NCBI GenBank assembly: GCA_029865835.1
Contig: JARXAL010000202.1
Coordinates: 1-52,406, forward strand
Direction of reading: 5' to 3'
DNA: 52,406 nt
Source: Verrucomicrobiaceae bacterium
Lineage (GTDB): Bacteria; Verrucomicrobiota; Verrucomicrobiia; Verrucomicrobiales; Verrucomicrobiaceae
Position numbers and translations under genes: made by a program. Positions 29,610-39,245 of this stretch are shown here, one piece after another; within the stretch, counting starts at the first letter, position 1; every line of letters starts with the position of its first letter. A model generated the notes under the pieces. The model made no database searches. It was not told the DNA's origin and worked only from the letters and a program-made list of their open reading frames with translations.

Positions 29610-30584
29610 TCAGCTTTTTCCCGGCCGGATCTCCAGCCACTTGGCTGTGAGCGGGCCGGTGGGCGCAAGACAGCGTGCGTTGTCTCCCAGTTCTGCGGGG
29701 ATGAGAACAGTGGCCCCCGGCGAGAGAGCCAGACCGCCCAACATCGCGTCACCCCAGGCCATCATTAGGATCAGATGCTCGCCCGCTCTTCCCACCTCAG
29801 CAGTGCTGCCCACTGGAACAGACCGGCTTCGAATCTGGAATGAGGAACAGACGGCAAGTTCCCCATCGGCGATGGAGGTGAACGGTTCCGGCGCCTTGTC
29901 CTCTAGATTGATACAGCGCAAGGCTTGGGGAAGGTGCAGTTCCCGCGGGTTGCCGTCAGGACCTGAACGGCCCCAATCGTGCATGCGGTAGGTGGTATCG
30001 CTGTTCTGCTGAATCTCGAAAACCATGATGCCGCCTCCGAGCGCATGAACATGCCCGCTTTGCAGAAACAGGCTTTGACCACGGGAGGGGTGCCAGGAAT
30101 TCAACAATTCGTCACAACGGCCCTCTTCAAGTGCTAATTCCAGACCCGGTCGGTCGACGCCGGGCTTGAACCCGGCCAGGATACGCGCTTGAGGGTCCGC
30201 TTGAACAACGTACCAAGCCTCTGTCTTGGGTTCGCCGCCAAGTTCGGCGGCTACTTCTGCAGGCGGGTGGACCTGGATGGAAAGATCTTGGGCAGCGTCA
30301 AGAATCTTGATTAGCAACGGGTAGTGCGCGGCGGGATGCTCCTCGAACTCCGTTCCGAAGACAGCGGAACGATGTTCCATCCAGAGCGAATTCAGAGTTT
30401 TCCCTTGATAAGGACCCTCCGCCACGATGCTTTGGCATTCCGGGCGATCAGAGATTTCCCAGGATTCCCCATATCTGGTGCGTTCATCGGGTAACCTCCG
30501 ACCCAGAACCGTAGCCAATCGGCGTCCACCCCAGGGCCTGGGTTGATAGACCGGCGCAAATCTTAGCGGGCTCAACAATTTCAT
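29610..30584 (-). CDS. manA: Class I mannose-6-phosphate isomerase
   Basis: PRPWGGRRL, ESWEISDRP, YPLLIKILDAAQDLSIQVHP, EAWYVV, GHVHALGGGIMVFEIQQNSDTTYRMHDW. Confidence 0.93.
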   Translation of the reverse strand: MKLLSPLRFAPVYQPRPWGGRRLATVLGRRLPDERTRYGESWEISDRPECQSIVAEGPYQGKTLNSLWMEHRSAVFGTEFEEHPAAHYPLLIKILDAAQDLSIQVHPPAEVAAELGGEPKTEAWYVVQADPQARILAGFKPGVDRPGLELALEEGRCDELLNSWHPSRGQSLFLQSGHVHALGGGIMVFEIQQNSDTTYRMHDWGRSGPDGNPRELHLPQALRCINLEDKAPEPFTSIADGELAVCSSFQIRSRSVPVGSTAEVGRAGEHLILMMAWGDAMLGGLALSPGATVLIPAELGDNARCLAPTGPLTAKWLEIRPGKS

Positions 30585-30656
30585 CTGCGGATCAAGTCAA
30601 TGAGAGAGCGAGCATCCATCAGAGCAAAGCCGAATGGGGACTCTGATGTCTCGAAT

Positions 30657-32045
30657 TCATGCGCCAGGGAGCGGCGCGCGACCGATTCCCTCTACCCGGA
30701 ATCCGGCGGTGCGCAGAGCCTGGTGATCCAGGAGATTACGACCGTCAAAGACCCAGGCCGGCTTCATCATTTGTTGGAAAATCTGAGCAGGATTCACACT
30801 GCGGAACTCGTCCCACTCAGTGAGCACCAGCAGAGCGTGCGCACCGTTCACTGTCGTCAAGGCGTCTTCGGCCACACGCACCGCCGGGTCGCCCTCTCCA
30901 ACGCCAAGGGCGCTCCGGATATCCTCCGGTTTCACTTTGGGATCGTAAATGTGCAGCACTGCGCGCTCCTGAAGGAGCTGTCGGCAGATGCTAATGGCTG
31001 GCGACTCCCGAGTGTCGTTGGTGTCCTTCTTGAAGGCGAAGCCCCAGATGGCGATTGCTTTGCCCGCCACGGTATTGAACAGGGCTCGGATCACCCTCAC
31101 AGTGAAGCGCCTCTTCTGCCAGTCGTTCATCTGAATGACCTGCTCCCAGTAGGCGGCAGCCTCTGGCAACCCGAAGTGCTCGCATAGATAAACGAGGTTC
31201 AGGACATCCTTTTGAAAACAAGACCCACCGAAACCGACCGAGGCCCGCAGGAACTTGGGGCCAATGCGCGAGTCGGCTCCGATGGCCAAAGCGACCTCAT
31301 CGACGTCCGCTTCGGTCGCTTCGCAAAGGGCTGAAATACTGTTGATCGATGAGATCCTCTGCGCCAGGAAGGCGTTGGCTACAAGCTTCGACAACTCCGA
31401 GGACCAAAGGTTAGTGGTCAAAATACGATCTCGAGGCACCCATTGCGCATACAGATCAACGAGTACCTGCATCGCCTCGCGGCCCTCTGGCGTGGACTCT
31501 CCGCCGATCAGAATACGGTCTGGATTCTCCAAATCCGCCACGGCCGAGCCTTCAGCGAGAAACTCTGGATTCGAAAGCACTTGGTGGCGCATCCCGTTGC
31601 CACTGTGGGCGAGAATCGTATGGATCAACTCCGCAGTCCGAACCGGAATCGTGCTTTTTTCGACGATGATCTTGGGACGATCCGCGCTGCGGGCGATCGT
31701 GCGCGCGACGGCTTCTACAAAGCGCAGGTCCGCCGCCCGATCCATTCCAAGCCCGAAGGTTTTGGTGGGGGTATTGACGCTTACAAAAACCACGTCCGCT
31801 CTCCTCACGGCCGATTCGACGTCAGTGGTAAAGAACAGATTTCGGCCTTTCGCAGCTTTCACCAAATCCTCCAACCCTGGTTCATAAATCGGCAGTTCAT
31901 CCGAATTCCATGCGGCAATGCGCCGCTCGTTGAGATCCACCACCTCAACCCGGCAATCGGGGCATTTGGCTGCAATCATCGCCATTGTCGGGCCTCCGAC
32001 GTAGCCTGCGCCGATACAACAGATGTTGATTTTGGGTGTCATCAT
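30657..32045 (-). CDS. ugd: UDP-glucose 6-dehydrogenase
   Basis: [89 protein letters not shown]. Confidence 0.96.
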   Translation of the reverse strand: MMTPKINICCIGAGYVGGPTMAMIAAKCPDCRVEVVDLNERRIAAWNSDELPIYEPGLEDLVKAAKGRNLFFTTDVESAVRRADVVFVSVNTPTKTFGLGMDRAADLRFVEAVARTIARSADRPKIIVEKSTIPVRTAELIHTILAHSGNGMRHQVLSNPEFLAEGSAVADLENPDRILIGGESTPEGREAMQVLVDLYAQWVPRDRILTTNLWSSELSKLVANAFLAQRISSINSISALCEATEADVDEVALAIGADSRIGPKFLRASVGFGGSCFQKDVLNLVYLCEHFGLPEAAAYWEQVIQMNDWQKRRFTVRVIRALFNTVAGKAIAIWGFAFKKDTNDTRESPAISICRQLLQERAVLHIYDPKVKPEDIRSALGVGEGDPAVRVAEDALTTVNGAHALLVLTEWDEFRSVNPAQIFQQMMKPAWVFDGRNLLDHQALRTAGFRVEGIGRAPLPGA

Positions 32046-32084
32046 AGACTTTGCTTCCATTGAGTCGTCACTCCGAATTCCCCG

Positions 32085-33020
32085 TTAGAGGACGTGTTTG
32101 AAATGGCGAACCGTGCGTACCAACCCTTCCTGCAGGGGCACCTGCGGTTGCCATGCCAGTTTCTCCTTTGCCAGGGTGATGTCCGGGCGGCGCTGCCGCG
32201 GATCATCTGCTGGCAGCGGAAGATGCACCAAGCGCGAGCGCCCGCCGACTTCGGCAAGCACCTGTTCCGCAAGTTCCAGCATGGTGAATTCTTGCGGATT
32301 GCCGAGGTTGACCGGTCCGGTGAGTCCTTCGCTGTTCATCAAGCGGACAAAGCCCTCCACCAGATCATCCACATAGCAGAAGCTGCGGGTTTGGGTGCCA
32401 TCGCCATAAATCGTGAGGTCCTCGCCGCGCAACGCCTGAACGATGAAATTAGACACCACTCGACCGTCGCCCGCCTGCATTCGGGGGCCGTAGGTGTTGA
32501 AGATGCGCGCTACACGAATATCGACGCCGTTTTGCCGGTGGTAATCGAAGAAGAGCGTTTCAGCGACACGCTTGCCCTCGTCATAGCAGGATCGCTGGCC
32601 CACTGGATTGACGTTGCCCCAGTAGGACTCGGGTTGAGGATGGATGATGGGATCACCATAGACTTCAGAAGTAGAGGCCTGAAACACCCGGGCACCGATT
32701 CGTTTGGCCAAGCCGAGCACGTTGATCGCGCCCATCACCGAGGTCTTGATGGTCTTGATGGGGTTCTGCTGATAGTGGCGAGGAGAGGCCGGACAAGCCA
32801 AGTTGTAGATTTGATCCACCTCAAGGCGGATGGGCTCAGTCACGTCATGACGGACCAGTTCGAAATCCGGATGCTGGATCAGGTGACTGACATTTTCCCT
32901 CCGCCCGGTGAAAAAATTATCCAGACATAACACTTGATGCCCAAGGGACAAAAGTTTCTCGCACAAATGCGACCCTAAAAATCCTGCACCGCCTGTGACT
33001 AATATTACTTTTTTTTCCAT
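32085..33020 (-). CDS. UDP-glucuronate decarboxylase (UDP-xylose synthase)
   Basis: [20 protein letters not shown]..., [63 protein letters not shown]. Confidence 0.95.
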   Translation of the reverse strand: MEKKVILVTGGAGFLGSHLCEKLLSLGHQVLCLDNFFTGRRENVSHLIQHPDFELVRHDVTEPIRLEVDQIYNLACPASPRHYQQNPIKTIKTSVMGAINVLGLAKRIGARVFQASTSEVYGDPIIHPQPESYWGNVNPVGQRSCYDEGKRVAETLFFDYHRQNGVDIRVARIFNTYGPRMQAGDGRVVSNFIVQALRGEDLTIYGDGTQTRSFCYVDDLVEGFVRLMNSEGLTGPVNLGNPQEFTMLELAEQVLAEVGGRSRLVHLPLPADDPRQRRPDITLAKEKLAWQPQVPLQEGLVRTVRHFKHVL

Positions 33021-33345
33021 ACTTTACTTTATTAGATGAGCGCTTGTTAAAACGGATTGATCGAACCTCGATTGAGGCTTGATTGGTTTCGAAGTTTGGT
33101 TTGTGGTGGTTGACCAGTACCCATTTTCCATGTCATCATTAGCTATGACACTTTTTAAGTAGCTGCCGCCATTGGTCGCAGAACAGGCGGCCTAGAAAAT
33201 GTGGAAATCGTATGCTCTGAATCAGGTGATATGTTCCAGTCATGGAGGCCCAACCGCTATGTCTCGATGGTTTAGAAAAACCTAAATAAAGATTTAATTA
33301 GGTCTCTGGAGCCAACTCCGGGTTTCCAGGTGCGGTAGTCAGGGC

Positions 33346-34860
33346 ATGTTGTCCATCATGCCCTGGAACGAACTCCTCCGTCTCACCCTCAGGGCTGTGC
33401 TGGTGCTTGCTACGGCGATGCTTCTGGCCTGCCTGCCAATCTTCCGTGGGGCGGTTCAGCCCGAAGACCGCGCATGGCTGATGACGATCGCGGGCATGCT
33501 AGCGGCGGTTCTGGTCATTGATCTGGTGGCCCGTTTGGGGATGCGGCTTTGGTCCACAAGGCTGGGGCGGCAACGGTTCGAGGCAGGAACGTCGAGATCT
33601 GCGCCCTGGCTGATCTGTTGGTTAGCCTTGGTTCTGAGTTATGGCTGGCTGGCAGCTTTGCTGCCGCGGGGCATGGTTCACGCCGCGACCTCCGGGGTGT
33701 TTTTGTATGCGAATCCGTTGCTGGGCGGTTTCGGGACCGTGCAGCAGGAGGCCTCGCTGGCTGCCATGCAGCTCTATTCGATGGTTGCCGTGATGCTTTT
33801 GGCGGCCTGGCAGTGCGGACGCCATTCGCTTGGGCGGCGAGTCTTGTGTGGCGCGGTGGCGCTGGCTGGAACTTTGGCAGGGTATGCTGGCTCGGCTCAG
33901 AAGCTGGGTCTGCCGATGCCGGACATCTGGGCGGTAGAACGGGTGCCAGGCAACGTCTTCGGCTTTTTCTGGTATCACGCGAATGCCGCGTCATTTTTAC
34001 TGCTGACCCTGCCGGTGACGGTATGGGCTCTGCGCTCCGCCATCCTGGAGCGCAGAGCCCAATTGGGCCGCTTGCTGCTCCTTGTCGCTGTTACCGTCCA
34101 GGTCTGTGGCCTCCTGCTGAACTATTCCAAAGTCGGGCACATGCTGCTGTTGTTGCAAGCGGGAGCGGCAGCATGTCACACCGCTGTCCAACTGCGCCGA
34201 AGCCGCGGGCAATCCCCTCTGTCCCTTGAGCGCACCCTGATCATAACAGTCCCCTTGGCGGCTCTAATCATCGTGTTGGCATGGGTGAATGCTAGCCAGA
34301 TCGTCGGCAAGCGTTGGGAAGATTTTGCCGACCGAGGCTACCGCGATGAAGGCCGTGTTCGGGCGGCAGCCATTTCCTGGCGCATGGCGGCGGACGCTCC
34401 GTTCGGCTGGGGGCCGGGAACATTCGAAGGGGTCTTTGCCCAATACAGCGTGGCCGAACCCAGTCTGAATCGCAACCGATGGAAGTACGCGCACCACGAC
34501 TACGGCCAGTTGGCAGCCGAATGGGGCTGGTGTGGTGGCCTGATACTCGTCTCCGGTCCGCTCATGGCCCTTTGGCGAATGGTGGCTGTGAAAGGGGGCA
34601 AGCGAGGCGGTCCCAGCATGCGCTCGGGGGCATTCTATCCGGGATTGGCGTTGGGTTGCCTGCTGATGCATGCTTGGGTGGATTTTCCGCTGCAGAATCC
34701 TGTCATCCTAATCCTGGCGGCGGCAGTGGTTGGGCTTTGGCTGACAACCTTCGATGACTTGGGTGGACTCCAGCAACGTTCCTCATCCCAGCGGCGCAGG
34801 CCAGAGGTGGCCTTTTTCCGAGGCCGGAGCCGAGACTTGCAGGGTTTCACTGATATCTAG
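33346..34860 (+). CDS. O-antigen ligase/polymerase-like membrane protein (Wzy_C-type)
   Basis: Multiple TM segments; conserved-like periplasmic block FGWGPGTFEGVFAQYSVAEPSLNRNRWKYAHHDYGQLAAEWGWCGGLI. Confidence 0.82.
   Translation: MLSIMPWNELLRLTLRAVLVLATAMLLACLPIFRGAVQPEDRAWLMTIAGMLAAVLVIDLVARLGMRLWSTRLGRQRFEAGTSRSAPWLICWLALVLSYGWLAALLPRGMVHAATSGVFLYANPLLGGFGTVQQEASLAAMQLYSMVAVMLLAAWQCGRHSLGRRVLCGAVALAGTLAGYAGSAQKLGLPMPDIWAVERVPGNVFGFFWYHANAASFLLLTLPVTVWALRSAILERRAQLGRLLLLVAVTVQVCGLLLNYSKVGHMLLLLQAGAAACHTAVQLRRSRGQSPLSLERTLIITVPLAALIIVLAWVNASQIVGKRWEDFADRGYRDEGRVRAAAISWRMAADAPFGWGPGTFEGVFAQYSVAEPSLNRNRWKYAHHDYGQLAAEWGWCGGLILVSGPLMALWRMVAVKGGKRGGPSMRSGAFYPGLALGCLLMHAWVDFPLQNPVILILAAAVVGLWLTTFDDLGGLQQRSSSQRRRPEVAFFRGRSRDLQGFTDI
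34025..34060. repeat. Perfect 14-bp inverted repeat with 8-nt spacer inside the O-antigen ligase-like CDS
   Basis: gggctctgcgctcc-gccatcct-ggagcgcagagccc. Confidence 0.95.
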
Positions 34861-35096
34861 TGAGCTGCGGCGAGTCTATCAGGGAAGTAGCCAACGATGA
34901 AGTGAGGTGGCAGTTCGCTGTGATGACGCACGCATCACGTCACTTATAGAAGCCATGACCACAATGCCGGGACGGCGCGGCATCGGTGGTTTCAAGCTTC
35001 CACATGCTATCTCTGTCCGAGGCATGTAAATAAACACTTAGTCGTCAATGAATGCTGCGGAAGCGGAACTTCCAGTGACGTGACCTAACTTAAAGG

Positions 35097-36509
35097 GTGG
35101 TAGATCCCATTAAAGCGAGAATCTCAGATTGGGCAAAGTTTCAGCTTTTCGCCGATCTTACGGCTGTCATAGCTTCGTGGCTACTGGCAAACCAATGTAG
35201 GGGCTTAGTGCTTGGGTTGCAAGCATGGCCATTTCCCGAGGCGGCGGTGGGCCCTTTAGTCGCTGGATCGCTGGCCCTCACTGCGCATCACTTCGCCAAG
35301 GGCAGCAACGAGGCCGTGCTACAGACTCTCGCGGGACGGCTGGGTGGCCTGGTCATTCGCCAGTGCATCCTGGTTGCACTTGGGGGCGTGCTCTATATTG
35401 CACTTTCCCAGAACTATGTGATTTCGCGAGCCTTATGGGTGACTCATTTGATGATCCTTCCTGCGATGCTTTACCTCCTGAAGTTGGGTGTCTTGTGGCT
35501 GACTCGGAACTGGGTGACGAAGCAAACAAGGCAGGGCCGCGTGATCGTGATTGGCTATCCGGAACGGGCGAGGGAATGGCAACAGTGGTTTAAAAGGCAC
35601 CCTTGGCTGGGTTTCCAGGTGTGCAGCAGGATACCAGTGGATGAGGAAATCCTGGGGTTTTGCCCGGAGACGCAGTTCAACACGCTGTTGGGGAAAGTGC
35701 AGGAGTCTATTGGACAAAAATCGCCGTCGCTGGTGCTGTGCGGGTTGTCCATGCATGGCAATCACCTCGCGGCGCTCAAGCGCCTGGTGGAAAGCCAGGG
35801 CGCCCACCTCATGCTCGACCTGCACGGCATTGTGGGGATCAATCGAGGGATGGAACTGCGAACCGGGTTGTTGGCCGGGGTGGTGGGTTTTCATCAAGAG
35901 CCTCTTGCCAGTCCCTTGAACCGCATCATCAAGCGCACGTTCGACATCCTGGTCAGTCTGCCAGTGGTCGTGTTCATCCTTCCGCCCCTCTGTCTGGCGG
36001 TCTGGCTTCTCCAAAGAGTCGTCTCGCCAGGGCCTCTCTTTTTCCTTCAAGAGCGGGGCGGAATCGGCGGGAAGCCCTTCCAGATCTACAAGTTCCGGTC
36101 GATGCATCGATTCAATCCAGACGAGGCTGCCCAAGCGAGGCCGGGGGACGGCAGGTGCTACACAGGGGGCGGTTTACTCCGGAAGTTGAGTCTGGATGAG
36201 TTCCCCCAATTCCTCAACGTTCTGGCAGGAAGCATGTCCCTCATCGGCCCCAGACCCCACATGCTCAGCCATGATCTCCGTTTCTCCTCAGAGAGTGAAG
36301 CTTACCGGATGCGGCAGCGGGTCAAGCCTGGAATCACGGGACTAGCTCAAGTGCAGGGATGGCGGGGACCACTGGACTCCCACAGCGAACTACAAGGGCG
36401 GATCCGCGCTGATCTGGACTACGCGGAAAGCTGGACGCTGTGGTTGGATTTGACGATCCTGCTACGGACGGTGGCTCACGTGGTATCATTTCACCACAAG
36501 TCTTGTTAA
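35097..36509 (+). CDS. Undecaprenyl-phosphate sugar transferase (WbaP/WcaJ-like polyprenyl glycosylphosphotransferase)
   Basis: IIKRTFDILVSLPVVVF..GPLFFLQERGGIGGKPFQIYKFRSM...GGLLRKLSLDEFPQFLNVLAGSMSLIGPRPHM...RQRVKPGITGLAQVQGWRGP; GTG start. Confidence 0.95.
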   Translation: MVDPIKARISDWAKFQLFADLTAVIASWLLANQCRGLVLGLQAWPFPEAAVGPLVAGSLALTAHHFAKGSNEAVLQTLAGRLGGLVIRQCILVALGGVLYIALSQNYVISRALWVTHLMILPAMLYLLKLGVLWLTRNWVTKQTRQGRVIVIGYPERAREWQQWFKRHPWLGFQVCSRIPVDEEILGFCPETQFNTLLGKVQESIGQKSPSLVLCGLSMHGNHLAALKRLVESQGAHLMLDLHGIVGINRGMELRTGLLAGVVGFHQEPLASPLNRIIKRTFDILVSLPVVVFILPPLCLAVWLLQRVVSPGPLFFLQERGGIGGKPFQIYKFRSMHRFNPDEAAQARPGDGRCYTGGGLLRKLSLDEFPQFLNVLAGSMSLIGPRPHMLSHDLRFSSESEAYRMRQRVKPGITGLAQVQGWRGPLDSHSELQGRIRADLDYAESWTLWLDLTILLRTVAHVVSFHHKSC

Positions 36510-36803
36510 GCCATGAGGCATGGGTGCTTGGATATCAATGGTGGGGGAGCATTGCCCGGAAGATTCAGCCCTTTGTCTAATCTAAACGGGGTTTCCTGAC
36601 TGGGCCAACCGGTGCGCGGAGCCTTGCGCAAACAAGAGCGCACCCAAGAATTTGACTGTGTACAGATAAACCTTTATTTACTCGCTAAGCCGCATGATTC
36701 AACATAACCTCCATGTTAAAGAATATAATTTTTCTCTCAAACTTGACTAATCTTGCCTTTATTGTTCTGGATCGAATCTAGCTTATTCTAAACCTTCAAA
36801 GCT

Positions 36804-37487
36804 ATGTTCACACCCACTCCGCTCGCATACCGCCCACAGATCTTGATCGTGGAGGATCACCCTTTGTATCGTGACGCTTTGGAGCTGATCGTGCTTTCCT
36901 GTTACCCCGACGCCAGAACGACTGGTGCCGACTCTGTCCTGGAAGCCAAGAGGATGCTGATGGAGAAACATTTTGATCTCCTGATCCTCGACCTTGAGCT
37001 AGATGACCGGCCGGGCATGGATATCTTGGAAGAGTGCAAGTTCCTGGAAACCCCCCCTGCGGTTCTGGTCGTGTCCGGGCATACCCGGAGCGATTATGTC
37101 GTTCGTGTGCTGCGTTTTGGGGCACTTGGCTATGTCTCAAAGGCCGCCCCCAAGGAGGAGTTGACGGACGCGATCCAATCTGTGCTAAACGGTAAGCTCG
37201 CGCTCTCCAAGGACGTGGCGAGGACGGTGGCTGAATCCACCATCTTTAATCAAAACCTTCCCGCCCATTCCCTTTTAAGTGCAAGGGAACTCGAGGTGAT
37301 TCTGCTTTTGGCGCGCGGTTTACAGCCCAAGGAAATCGCTGCAAGATTGAACCTGAGTGTGCGCACGATTGCAGTCCACAAATTCAAGGCATTCCAAAAA
37401 ATAGGCGTCAAGACCCTCATTGATCTTTTTCAGTACTGCCGTGAACACAACATGTTCCGGTATGAGACTGACATGCAGAAAGCATAG
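36804..37487 (+). CDS. Response regulator, REC + LuxR/GerE HTH
   Basis: ILIVEDHPLYRDALELIV.., LLILDLELDDRPGMDIL, VVSGH, LSARELEVILLLARGLQPKEIAARLNLSVRTIAVHKFKAFQKIGV. Confidence 0.94.
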   Translation: MFTPTPLAYRPQILIVEDHPLYRDALELIVLSCYPDARTTGADSVLEAKRMLMEKHFDLLILDLELDDRPGMDILEECKFLETPPAVLVVSGHTRSDYVVRVLRFGALGYVSKAAPKEELTDAIQSVLNGKLALSKDVARTVAESTIFNQNLPAHSLLSARELEVILLLARGLQPKEIAARLNLSVRTIAVHKFKAFQKIGVKTLIDLFQYCREHNMFRYETDMQKA

Positions 37488-37585
37488 TCAGGTGTCTGAT
37501 GAAGACTGAGCGTCCAATGGCCAGCAAAGAAAATCGGAGCAGGGGCTTTTCCCCCGCCTCCGTCCCGTGTCGGCTCAACCCATCC

Positions 37586-38401
37586 TCAACCCGGGCTCAC
37601 CGAACCGCTCATTGGAGCACGTTCGCAAAGGCCGTAGGAATGCCGTTCCATTTGAAGAAAAGCATCCGCATTCGCAGCCTTCGGACAAAAGACCGCCGGG
37701 CCGTGGCTGAGCACCAGTTGGATAAAGGTTCCGCTAAGATCCTCCTCGTGCAGGAATACCAGCATCGATCGCTGACCCTCAGCACCACGAAGCCGTTTGA
37801 GTGTGGGCACCACGGACGTCAACGGAACGGCCTGCAGGGCGGCGCTGTCGATAAAAGTGATGCAGGGTTCAAGGCTGCCGAATTGATGGCACTCCGCAAT
37901 GGGAACGATCACGGGAGTCAGTCGGGCCCCACTGGCCCATTGCACCCAGGCGCGCATGGCCGGGTCGTCCCCTGCCATGCCGACAAAAAGCGCGTGGGCA
38001 GATTGCGGTTTGACGTCAGGTGGCGTGCCGGGAACTGCGTCTTGCAAAGGTGTCTCCCACGGGTCTGGATTGATCGAACTGGGGGACTCTTCATCGTTAA
38101 GGGTGATGCCCCGCTTCAAAATCTGTTCAATATCAAACAGGGAATACCGAATGCGGCCACCAATCCTGATAGAGGGTATCCGTCCTCCTTTGGTGTGGAA
38201 ATAAACGGTGGGCCGGGGCATCCTGAGAAAGTGGGAAACTTCGCTGGCGGTCAGAAGATTGACCGAATCCTTGCCCAACTCGAACGGCAAACCTGGAAGC
38301 TTTCCGGGGCGCCGCCGTTTGAACACTTCATTGCTGGAATAAGAGGCCTGCTTTGGGGCTTGAAAAGCCAAGGGTTTTCTAAAGTGCGTAAACTGCTCCA
38401 T
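37586..38401 (-). CDS. Excisionase-type HTH_17 protein with C-terminal degenerate receiver-like domain
   Basis: NLLTASEVSHFLRMPRPTVYFHTKGGRIPSIRIGGRIRYSLFDIEQIL (HTH_17). C-terminal region from HALFVGMAGDDPAMRAWVQW through ITFIDSAALQ and SMLVFLH to GPAVFCPKAANADAFLQ has a REC-like layout. Confidence 0.75.
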   Translation of the reverse strand: MEQFTHFRKPLAFQAPKQASYSSNEVFKRRRPGKLPGLPFELGKDSVNLLTASEVSHFLRMPRPTVYFHTKGGRIPSIRIGGRIRYSLFDIEQILKRGITLNDEESPSSINPDPWETPLQDAVPGTPPDVKPQSAHALFVGMAGDDPAMRAWVQWASGARLTPVIVPIAECHQFGSLEPCITFIDSAALQAVPLTSVVPTLKRLRGAEGQRSMLVFLHEEDLSGTFIQLVLSHGPAVFCPKAANADAFLQMERHSYGLCERAPMSGSVSPG

Positions 38402-38679
38402 AATTTTTTTGTGAATCTGCTAGGCTTTGAATTTTCCATAAAAATCGGAATCTTTCCGTTGCGGCTTGGTTTTTGATTGCCATCACTTCAATTTATAAAG
38501 CTATACTTCATGACTAAGCGCAGTTTTTAGAGTATAAATGTCGACCTCACCATGGCTTCCGGGCCGAAACCCTTCCGACCCCTGCCTGAGAGAGTTCCAA
38601 ACGCCTTCGATCCCACCGCGAGCCAAATCCGGCTCATTTTTCCATCACATCATGATCTCAACCTCCCCAGCCGCGCCCC

Positions 38680-39234
38680 ATGTACGGCCCAGTTAACAAA
38701 GCCATTTGCGAGATGATGCTAACCGGGGGAGGTCCCTCGGACTGGCATGACGTCTTCGCGCCGGCCGCTGTGGAAGACAACGCTTTCACGATCGCTGAAC
38801 CCTACGATGATCGGGTGTCGTTCGCGCTTGCAGAGGCGTCGGATGGGGCTCTCCAAGTTCTCATCCGGGAGTTTTTGCACAACTTGGGCCATTGGTGGAT
38901 TCGGGAGATCGCTAGGCGTGACCACCAGCACGTGATGACGGCCTCCGGTTCGTCGCGAAGGAGCTTCCTGTTCAGATTGCCAGACTTTCACACGCGGGTG
39001 GTCGGGATCATCTTCCACCGTTCGCAAACCCTGAAGTTCGAGTGCACTGGTTCATTGACCGCCAGCCCCCGCCTGGGTGGCCGAAGCCACAGCTGCGGGC
39101 TTTCTCCATTTTTGATGGGCATGCTTGAAACCTTGTCCATTCACTTCCAGACTCCCATAGGCTTCACCCTCGAGCCTCAGACAGGTGCCGAGGACAGGCA
39201 TGACGTCCATTTAATCGAGTGGACCCACCAGTAA
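38680..39234 (+). CDS. H-NOX (heme NO/O2-binding) domain protein
   Basis: N-terminus MYGPVNKAICEMM (canonical MYGlVNkAie); FLHNLGHWWI; proximal His in FRLPDFHTRVV (H104) followed by LKFECTG; GLSPFLMGMLETLSIHFQTPIGFTLEPQTGAEDRHDVHLIEW. Confidence 0.9.
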   Translation: MYGPVNKAICEMMLTGGGPSDWHDVFAPAAVEDNAFTIAEPYDDRVSFALAEASDGALQVLIREFLHNLGHWWIREIARRDHQHVMTASGSSRRSFLFRLPDFHTRVVGIIFHRSQTLKFECTGSLTASPRLGGRSHSCGLSPFLMGMLETLSIHFQTPIGFTLEPQTGAEDRHDVHLIEWTHQ

Positions 39235-39245
39235 CTTACGTCCTC

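Noticed and set aside
37499-38476. 325-aa plus-strand ORF
   Set aside because: Antisense to the HTH_17 gene, which has a recognisable domain; the plus-strand translation has none.
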